Source: an uncultured Bacteroides sp. (GTDB lineage Bacteria > Bacteroidota > Bacteroidia > Bacteroidales > Bacteroidaceae). From it: a stretch of DNA of 16,075 bases. Positions 7,899-14,000 of this stretch are shown one piece after another. Made by a program: the position numbers and the translations under genes. Under the pieces are notes generated by a model, which was not told the DNA's origin, searched no databases, and saw nothing but the letters and a program-made list of their open reading frames with translations. Location of the stretch: positions 1 through 16,075 of the forward strand of contig CAUHML010000067.1 in NCBI GenBank assembly GCA_959606905.1, written 5' to 3'. Positions within the stretch are counted from its first letter, which is position 1, and every line of letters begins with the position of its first letter.

Positions 7899-9608
7899 AT
7901 GAGAAAACTATTTATATCCTTTGTAACGGCTGTCCTGCTTGCCAGTTGTAGTGCAGATAGCCTGATGAAAGAAACCGAACTGGATCTTACGGATACAGAG
8001 AAAGTTTATTCGGACATTACATTGACCCGCAAAGTTGCATACGACTTGTATGCACGTATGCGCATGGGGAGAGACCGCCTTGGCAGTTTTGGTTTTTTGG
8101 CAAACATTGGTGGTTCACCTTGTATGCTTGACAACGCAACAGACGATGGAGCCGGAAATACAACCCGTGCCGGAGGGGCAGTTATTCCCGAACTCGAGAA
8201 ATTTATCAAAGGGGGAATTGATGCTTCCAAAGGTTTGATTGGCGGTGACCATCCATGGACATTTTACTATAAAGCCATCCGTTCTGCAAACACATTCCTG
8301 AACAACGTAGACCGTTCACCATTGGAGGATGCAGAGAAGATTTCCCTGAAAAACCAAGTACGCTTTCTGCGTGCATTGTATCACCACGAACTGTTTCGTT
8401 TCTACGGAGCATTAGTAATCGGAGACAAAGAACTCGATCCGTTACTTTATGACGAAATCAAACGTGAATCGTTAGAAACCACAGTCCGTTGGATTGCTAA
8501 TGAATTCAAAGAACTTGCAGAGCCGGGAGTATTGCCCGACAAATACGATGCAGCAGATTACGGAAGAGCTACCCGGGGAGCAGCCCTAGGCTATCTGGCA
8601 CGCACATTACTTTATGCAGCAAGTCCCTTACACAATGCGTCCGGAGTAACTTGGAGAGAAGCGGCTGATGCTGCCTACGATATGATTGAATATGCTGACA
8701 ATGGAGATTTCTATCGTTTATATGAAGATCCGACCACTCCCGAAAAGAGCTACACACGATTATTCAATACCCGTGCCAATGGTGAGGTAATCATGGGATT
8801 TCTCCGTGCACCGGCAAATGACCTTTACGGAATGATGCCTGCCTTTGATCCCTGGAATGTAAATAAAGAGCTACTGACTTGTCCGAACCAATGGCTGGTA
8901 GACTGTTATGATATGCTCGACGGTTCACAGGCCATTCTCGGTTACGAATCAAATACGAAAGCTATTATTAACCCGAACTCCGGTTACAATGAAAATTCTC
9001 CTTATGCTAACAGGGATCCCCGTTTGGCACAGAGCATTCTATGTGATGGTGCTACCTGGCCTTTGGTCAACGGTAAGCCAGCTACAATAGACCTGTCAAA
9101 ATCATATAGATGGGGAAGCGGATACTTCCTGACAAAGTTCCTGGATGACCGTATCGATCATCGAAAAGGTGGTACCACTTACATGGACTTTCCAATGATG
9201 AGATATGCAGAAATCCTGCTCGATTATGCAGAAGCCGAGAATGAGGCTGAAGATACGAATACAGCCAGAGAAAAAGCAATAGCCCAGCTTAACAGGATAC
9301 GTCGTCGTGCCGGTATCACGACAGACTTACTGGCCGCAGATTATAATCAGGCAACCCTTCGGGAACGCATACGCAAAGAACGCCGTGTAGAACTTTGTTT
9401 TGAAGATCATCGATTCTTTGATATAAGAAGATGGCTGATAGCAAAAGATGTAATGAGATTACCGGCTGTCGGAATAAAGAAAATTAACGGTGAATATCAA
9501 CGGGTAACTTTAGATACACGAAACTATAACGAGCGCATGAACTTGGCTCCAATACCACAGGATGAAGTTAATAACTGCCCGAATATCTACCAGAATCCAG
9601 GATACTAA
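7899..9608 (+). CDS. SusD/RagB-family surface glycan-binding lipoprotein 2
   Basis: This 569-residue lipoprotein is the expected lid of transporter 2. Its lipoprotein signal peptide has lipobox LASC with acylated Cys17, followed by SADS. SusD-family marks are VRFLRALYHHELFRFYG, the ARTLLYAASPLHN segment, ANRDPRL, and the C-terminal signature ERRVELCFEDHRFFDIRRW starting at residue 494, with a QNPGY ending. The C-terminal signature is very close to that of the first SusD, but the N-terminal halves, where partner and ligand contacts lie, differ. The start at 7899 is the only one giving an intact signal peptide. The 19-base gap from SusC 2 and 35-base gap to the next gene indicate one transcript. 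Confidence 0.95.
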   Translation: MRKLFISFVTAVLLASCSADSLMKETELDLTDTEKVYSDITLTRKVAYDLYARMRMGRDRLGSFGFLANIGGSPCMLDNATDDGAGNTTRAGGAVIPELEKFIKGGIDASKGLIGGDHPWTFYYKAIRSANTFLNNVDRSPLEDAEKISLKNQVRFLRALYHHELFRFYGALVIGDKELDPLLYDEIKRESLETTVRWIANEFKELAEPGVLPDKYDAADYGRATRGAALGYLARTLLYAASPLHNASGVTWREAADAAYDMIEYADNGDFYRLYEDPTTPEKSYTRLFNTRANGEVIMGFLRAPANDLYGMMPAFDPWNVNKELLTCPNQWLVDCYDMLDGSQAILGYESNTKAIINPNSGYNENSPYANRDPRLAQSILCDGATWPLVNGKPATIDLSKSYRWGSGYFLTKFLDDRIDHRKGGTTYMDFPMMRYAEILLDYAEAENEAEDTNTAREKAIAQLNRIRRRAGITTDLLAADYNQATLRERIRKERRVELCFEDHRFFDIRRWLIAKDVMRLPAVGIKKINGEYQRVTLDTRNYNERMNLAPIPQDEVNNCPNIYQNPGY

Positions 9609-9643
9609 TCTAAATAGAATGTTTACTTAAAAAAAATAAAGTC

Positions 9644-10585
9644 ATGAAAACAAATAGTATAATTGCATTAATTCTGTCAATCAGTTTATTTGGATTATTC
9701 GGTTGTGCAGATAAATATGAAGTTGATTATGAAGCACCTGTCAAAATCGAATTTGCGGGTGTCGATCAGAATAATAGAATATCATTAACGAAAGGGATTG
9801 CTGAATACACGGCAACCGTCAAAGTACAGGGAGAAATCATGAGTTTTGAAATTTATCAGGCAGACTCCAAAACCGGAATGCAGGGAAGTCTGATAGAAGA
9901 AACTGCCCAGTCATTTGCAGACGGAACGACTAATTACGAAACAACTTACAAGTTTACTTCTTTAAAAGAGAATGCCTGTATTACAGTAGTCGTTCTAGGT
10001 ACCGACGGCCATACGTACCAACGTAACTTATTGGTAGAGATTACTCCTTCTGTTTTATTCTCCGATCCGGATTACGGAAAAGATGGAGAAATAGTAGAGA
10101 CAGCTTCAGCTTATTATGGTTGTTATTATGCAACATGGCTTCTTGGACGCACCTATATGGCTGCTGATGCCATGAAATATACAAACGAAGTCGATTTCTC
10201 ACTCGGAGATATTATCTTGCCTTCAGGAAGCGAAGCTGTACCAGCTCTTGTTTCACCTGCTAAAAGAAGTGATTATGGCTTGATGACAATTAATGGTTTA
10301 CAACACACATTATTTGCTGAAACCTCTTTATCACAATCAGAATTTAATGCAATCTCCCAAGTAGATGCAACTCCGATAGAAAATCTGGCAGATCCAACCT
10401 CCGAAGTCTTAGCTATTCAGGCAGATAAAGTTTACCTGTTCAAAACTGCCAATGGAAAGAAAGGATTGATTTGCATACAAAAAATAACAGCAAAAACTGG
10501 TACTATCGAAGTCTCACCGGATAATTGGGTAGAAAACACTAAATACTCATGGGTACAATTACTGACTAAAACCGTGGCGAAGTAA
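9644..10585 (+). CDS. Unrecognised lipoprotein in the surface glycan-binding protein position
   Basis: This 313-residue protein is not one I can place in a named family. It has a lipoprotein signal peptide (lipobox LFGC, Cys21), followed by ADKYEVDYEAP, acidic like surface-exported Bacteroides lipoproteins. Residues about 33-135 look beta-rich and could be an Ig-like or fibronectin-like fold (VKIEFAGVD, EYTATVKVQG, YKFTSLKENACITVVVLG). From about 140 to the end is a second region rich in aromatic residues (ETASAYYGCYYATWLLG) that suggests a ligand-binding or enzyme-like beta domain. It is the last gene of the SusC/SusD operon, where surface glycan-binding proteins (SusE/SusF-like or SGBP) usually sit; that role is inferred from position only. 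No catalytic motif was recognised. A hairpin terminator follows 52 bases after the stop. Confidence 0.85.
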   Translation: MKTNSIIALILSISLFGLFGCADKYEVDYEAPVKIEFAGVDQNNRISLTKGIAEYTATVKVQGEIMSFEIYQADSKTGMQGSLIEETAQSFADGTTNYETTYKFTSLKENACITVVVLGTDGHTYQRNLLVEITPSVLFSDPDYGKDGEIVETASAYYGCYYATWLLGRTYMAADAMKYTNEVDFSLGDIILPSGSEAVPALVSPAKRSDYGLMTINGLQHTLFAETSLSQSEFNAISQVDATPIENLADPTSEVLAIQADKVYLFKTANGKKGLICIQKITAKTGTIEVSPDNWVENTKYSWVQLLTKTVAK

Positions 10586-10637
10586 AGCTCCCATTCAAGA
10601 TACCTTCTCCAATGATCGTATCATAGAATAATTAGAA

Positions 10638-10683
10638 GAATAGAGAAGTTCTCGGTTTCTACGAGCTTCTCTATTCCTGTTTT
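10638..10683 (+). terminator. Hairpin terminator after the SusC/SusD operon
   Basis: GAATAGAGAAG (10638-10648) is the exact reverse complement of 10666-10676. Inside it CTCG (10651-10654) pairs with CGAG (10662-10665), leaving a two-base bulge and a 7-base loop. A T-rich tract (CTGTTTT) follows. It lies 52 bases after the lipoprotein stop and before the sulfatase promoter box. The T run is short and interrupted, so termination may be partial and some read-through into the sulfatase genes is possible. Confidence 0.7.
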
Positions 10684-10771
10684 CTCAATAGAAGAAAGAA
10701 GAAATCTATCATTCTACCATTTTTTTTCCTTTATTGATTAGTATTTTTCCTTCCTTCTCTGATATCTTCCC

Positions 10772-10779
10772 TACTTTTG
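10772..10779 (+). promoter_or_regulatory. Bacteroides-type -7 promoter box for the sulfatase genes
   Basis: TACTTTTG matches the Bacteroides housekeeping -7 consensus TAnnTTTG exactly. It lies 46 bases before the ATG at 10826, which would give a 5' leader of about 40 bases. At the expected -33 position only a T-rich stretch with TTTC (10746-10749) is present instead of TTTG, so the match is half complete. The box follows the terminator at 10638, which supports a separate sulfatase transcript. The rest of the 240-base gap 10586-10825 is AT-rich with polypyrimidine runs and no gene. Confidence 0.5.
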
Positions 10780-10825
10780 CGAAAAGTCATCATGAAAAAC
10801 TGAAGTTAATTAAATCACAATAATT

Positions 10826-12178
10826 ATGAATCTGAAAAAACATTTACCCTGGCTGGGAGCCCTACTCCCCATTGCTAACACACAAGCAGAAACAAAACCT
10901 AATGTAGTAATTATCTATATCGATGATATGGGTATCGGTGACATAGGTTGTTATGGAGGCAAATTCGCTCCTACACCTAATATTGACAGGCTAGCACAAG
11001 ACGGGTTATTATTCAACCAGTATTATTCTTCTGCGCCGGTTAGTTCTCCGTCTCGCTGTGGATTGACCACAGGTCTCTTTCCTCTTGAAGTGGGAATCAA
11101 CACTTTCCTGAACGACAAAGCTGCTAATAAGAGATGCGAACAACGTAATTTCCTTGATGATAAGTTACCCTCCATGGCACGTGCTTTCCAAAATGCAGGT
11201 TACTCAACAGGACACATCGGAAAATGGCACATGGGAGGCGGACGCGACGTACATAACGCTCCTTCTATTAAGAATTACGGTTTTGACGAATACATATCAA
11301 CCTACGAAAGCCCGGACCCGGAACCAGCAATCACTGCTACCAAATGGATCTGGTCGGATAAAGACAGCGTGAAACGCTGGAGACGAACGGAATACTTTGT
11401 AGATAAGAGCATTGAGTTTGTAAAAAAGCATAAAGGCGAACCTTTTTTCCTGAATCTATGGCCGGATGATATGCATACCCCTTGGGTACCGGAATTCAAA
11501 CAAAAGGAAAGAAAAAGCTGGGAAACACAAGAAGCATTTGCTCCCGTCCTTGCTGAAATGGACAAACAGCTTGGACGTTTTATCAAAGCACTGGATGATA
11601 TGGGGCTGGCGGAAAACACAATCATTATTTTCACTAGCGACAATGGCCCTGCACCCAGCTTTAAGTCTGTACGTTCCGCTTATTTGAGAGGAACTAAAAA
11701 TAGTCTTTATGAAGGTGGTATTCGTATGCCTTTCATCATCAGATACCCCAAGAAAATTAAAGCCGGACAGGTAAATAACGAGTCTGTGTTATGTGCTGTA
11801 GATTTATATCCGACTCTCTGTTCAGTAGCCGGAATCAAAACAGAAAAAGGCTATAAAGGTGATGGGCAGAACTATGCAAAAGTTCTTCTCGGTAAATCGG
11901 AAGCTAAACGCAAGACTGATTTAATGTGGGACTTCGGACGAAACAAACATTTTGGCTTTCCAGGAAACCCTTATGACAGAAGCCCCCATTTAGCTATACG
12001 CAGTGGAAAATGGAAATTATTAGTAAACGGTGACGGAAGCGATGCGCAATTATATGATATGGAAAAGGATAAGTTCGAAAAGAATAATATCGCAAATGAG
12101 CATCCTGATTTGGTTGCCAAGTTGAGCAAGAAAGTATGTAAATGGTTTGAGGAAAACAAAGACAAAGGAAAAGAGTAA
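10826..12178 (+). CDS. Ser-type S1-family sulfatase 1, probably periplasmic
   Basis: This 450-residue sulfatase hydrolyses sulfate esters, probably on sugars imported by the transporters upstream. Residues 1-21 are a signal peptide (TQA/ET) without a lipobox, so a periplasmic location is likely. The alkaline-phosphatase-like domain shows the expected active site: metal ligands Asp33-Asp34 (YIDDMG); the formylglycine motif S73-S-P-S-R77 followed by CGLTTG; GKWHMG with Lys133 and His135; His217 (DDMHTPW); and Asp272-Asn273 (TSDNG). Ser73 is the residue to be converted to formylglycine, which needs an anSME enzyme not present here. The C-terminal subdomain carries AIRSGKWKLLVNG and QLYDMEKD. It is shorter than sulfatase 2 and differs around the active site, so it belongs to a different S1 subfamily. 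I cannot assign subfamily or the sulfate position. Confidence 0.95.
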   Translation: MNLKKHLPWLGALLPIANTQAETKPNVVIIYIDDMGIGDIGCYGGKFAPTPNIDRLAQDGLLFNQYYSSAPVSSPSRCGLTTGLFPLEVGINTFLNDKAANKRCEQRNFLDDKLPSMARAFQNAGYSTGHIGKWHMGGGRDVHNAPSIKNYGFDEYISTYESPDPEPAITATKWIWSDKDSVKRWRRTEYFVDKSIEFVKKHKGEPFFLNLWPDDMHTPWVPEFKQKERKSWETQEAFAPVLAEMDKQLGRFIKALDDMGLAENTIIIFTSDNGPAPSFKSVRSAYLRGTKNSLYEGGIRMPFIIRYPKKIKAGQVNNESVLCAVDLYPTLCSVAGIKTEKGYKGDGQNYAKVLLGKSEAKRKTDLMWDFGRNKHFGFPGNPYDRSPHLAIRSGKWKLLVNGDGSDAQLYDMEKDKFEKNNIANEHPDLVAKLSKKVCKWFEENKDKGKE

Positions 12179-12215
12179 TACAGTGAAAAACAAATTATAA
12201 ACCAACATTAAACTT

Positions 12216-13901
12216 ATGAATTCTAAATTTTTACTATTACCAACCGCCTTGATGGTTGCTGGACATTCTGCAGCAGAGGCCAAAGGAAAAAAGTCCGATC
12301 AAAGACCCAATATCCTGGTAATTCTTGCAGATGACCTAGGCTATTCTGACCTGGGATGCTACGGTAGTGAAATCCACACACCTAATCTGGACAAACTGGC
12401 AAAACAAGGAGTACGTTTCAATCATTTCTATAACACCAGCCGGAGTTGTCCGACGCGTGCTTCCCTGTTGACAGGACTTTATCAACATCAGGCAGGAATC
12501 GGACGTATGACCTTCGATGACCACCTGCCGGGTTACCGGGGAACACTCTCACGCAATGCCGTTACCATCGCAGAGGTATTGAAAGAATCAGGATATGCTA
12601 CCAGCATGGTAGGTAAATGGCACATCGCAGAAACTCCACTACGCAAAGATCAACGCGAATGGCTCGCACATCACGTATATCACGAAACCTATTCTGATCT
12701 TTGTCATTATCCGGTAAATCGCGGATTTGATACCCACTATGGTACTATCTACGGAGTAGTAGACTATTTTGACCCATTCAGTCTGGTAGAAGGTGAAGTA
12801 CCCGTGAAAGAAGTACCCGACGGATATTACATCACACAGGCGCTTTCAGACCGTGCAGTGAAAGAAGTGAAAGAGTATGCCAAAGACGATAAACCATTCT
12901 TTATGTACCTGGCTTACACAGCACCACACTGGCCATTGCATGCACTGCCGGAAGATATTGAAAAATATAAGGATACCTATAAAGTTGGCTGGGAAGCTAT
13001 CCGTAACGCCCGTTACGAACGTCAGAAACAGCTTGGTATATTCCCTAACATGGATAATTTCCTGTCTGATAGACAGTTCAAAGATAAATGGGAAGATAAC
13101 CCACATGCTGAATGGGATGCTCGTGCCATGGCTGTTCATGCTGCCATGATCGACCGTATGGACCAGGGAATAGGACAAGTAATCGATGCTTTGGAAAAGA
13201 CAGGACAACTTGAAAATACACTGATTTTATTCCTTTCCGACAATGGATGCAGCAATGAAGATTGTCAGAACTACTCTCCCGGAGAAAATGACCGTCCTGA
13301 TATGACACGTAAAGGGGAGAAAATGGTTTATCCTCATAACAAAGAAGTGCTGCCTGGCCCAGAAACCACATACGCTTCACTGGGAGCACGCTGGGCAAAC
13401 GTAGCCAATACACCGTTCCGTTTCTGGAAAGCCAAATCTTATGAAGGAGGTATCTGTACTCCGATGATTGCCCACTGGCCGAAAGGTATCAAGAAGAATG
13501 TCGGCAAAACGACTCCCGAAATCGGACATGTGATGGACATCATGGCTACTTGTATCGATATGGCAGGCGCCACTTATCCTACCAAATATAAAGGAAACGA
13601 CATCATCCCATTGGAAGGTAAGAGCTTGGTTCCTATCTTCAAGACCGGACATCGTGAAGGACATGACTATCTTGGATTCGAACATTACAATGAACGTGCA
13701 TTCCTCTCTAATGACGGTTGGAAACTGGTTCGTCCGGGAGAAAAAGCTAAATGGGAATTATACAACCTGAATGAAGACCGAAGCGAAATGCATAATCTGG
13801 CAGCACAATACCCTGAAAAAGTAGCTGAAATGACAAAGGCTTACGAAGCATGGGCTAAACGTTGCATGGTAGAACCTTACCCGGGACAGAAAAAGAAATA
13901 A
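12216..13901 (+). CDS. Ser-type S1-family arylsulfatase-A-like sulfatase 2, probably periplasmic
   Basis: This 561-residue sulfatase resembles bacterial arylsulfatase-A-like enzymes in length and motifs. A signal peptide covers about residues 1-22 (AEA/KG) with no lipobox, predicting the periplasm. Active-site residues visible are Asp39-Asp40 (LADDLGYSD), the motif S77-C-P-T-R81 followed by ASLLTG, GKWHIAE with Lys134 and His136, His238 (TAPHWP), Asp342-Asn343 (LSDNG), and Lys407 near SYEGG. In the (C/S)-x-P-x-R motif the modified residue is Ser77; the neighbouring Cys78 is in the variable position. The segment NRGFDTHYGTIYGVVDYFDP and the long insert 345-400 are like those of arylsulfatases acting on sulfated sugars, possibly subfamily S1_4, but I am not sure of this. 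The gene lies 37 bases after sulfatase 1 and should share its transcript. Confidence 0.95.
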   Translation: MNSKFLLLPTALMVAGHSAAEAKGKKSDQRPNILVILADDLGYSDLGCYGSEIHTPNLDKLAKQGVRFNHFYNTSRSCPTRASLLTGLYQHQAGIGRMTFDDHLPGYRGTLSRNAVTIAEVLKESGYATSMVGKWHIAETPLRKDQREWLAHHVYHETYSDLCHYPVNRGFDTHYGTIYGVVDYFDPFSLVEGEVPVKEVPDGYYITQALSDRAVKEVKEYAKDDKPFFMYLAYTAPHWPLHALPEDIEKYKDTYKVGWEAIRNARYERQKQLGIFPNMDNFLSDRQFKDKWEDNPHAEWDARAMAVHAAMIDRMDQGIGQVIDALEKTGQLENTLILFLSDNGCSNEDCQNYSPGENDRPDMTRKGEKMVYPHNKEVLPGPETTYASLGARWANVANTPFRFWKAKSYEGGICTPMIAHWPKGIKKNVGKTTPEIGHVMDIMATCIDMAGATYPTKYKGNDIIPLEGKSLVPIFKTGHREGHDYLGFEHYNERAFLSNDGWKLVRPGEKAKWELYNLNEDRSEMHNLAAQYPEKVAEMTKAYEAWAKRCMVEPYPGQKKK

Positions 13902-13930
13902 AGCCTACTCAATTAATTATTTTATATTTG

Positions 13931-13978
13931 ACTCCTGTCGGAAAATATCCAATGATATTGCACGACAGGAGTTTTTTT
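13931..13978 (+). terminator. Strong two-part hairpin terminator between convergent genes
   Basis: ACTCCTGTCG (13931-13940) is the exact reverse complement of 13963-13972, and the hairpin is followed by seven T (13972-13978). Inside the loop AATATC (13944-13949) pairs with GATATT (13954-13959) around a CAAT tetraloop, so the stem is stacked in two parts. It lies 29 bases after the sulfatase 2 stop and 22 bases beyond the end of the minus-strand HTCS gene. The T run favours termination of the plus-strand transcript; the opposite side is A/T-rich but lacks a clean T run. Confidence 0.9.
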
Positions 13979-14000
13979 ATATGCTTTTATCCCTTCTTTA

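Noticed and set aside
9644..10585. Naming the lipoprotein SusE or SusF
   Set aside because: Position fits, but no recognisable SusE/SusF sequence feature was seen, so only the positional similarity is stated.
13078..13685. Minus-strand open frames of about 100 codons inside sulfatase 2
   Set aside because: They are antisense shadows of an intact, well-conserved sulfatase coding sequence, with no recognisable protein features.
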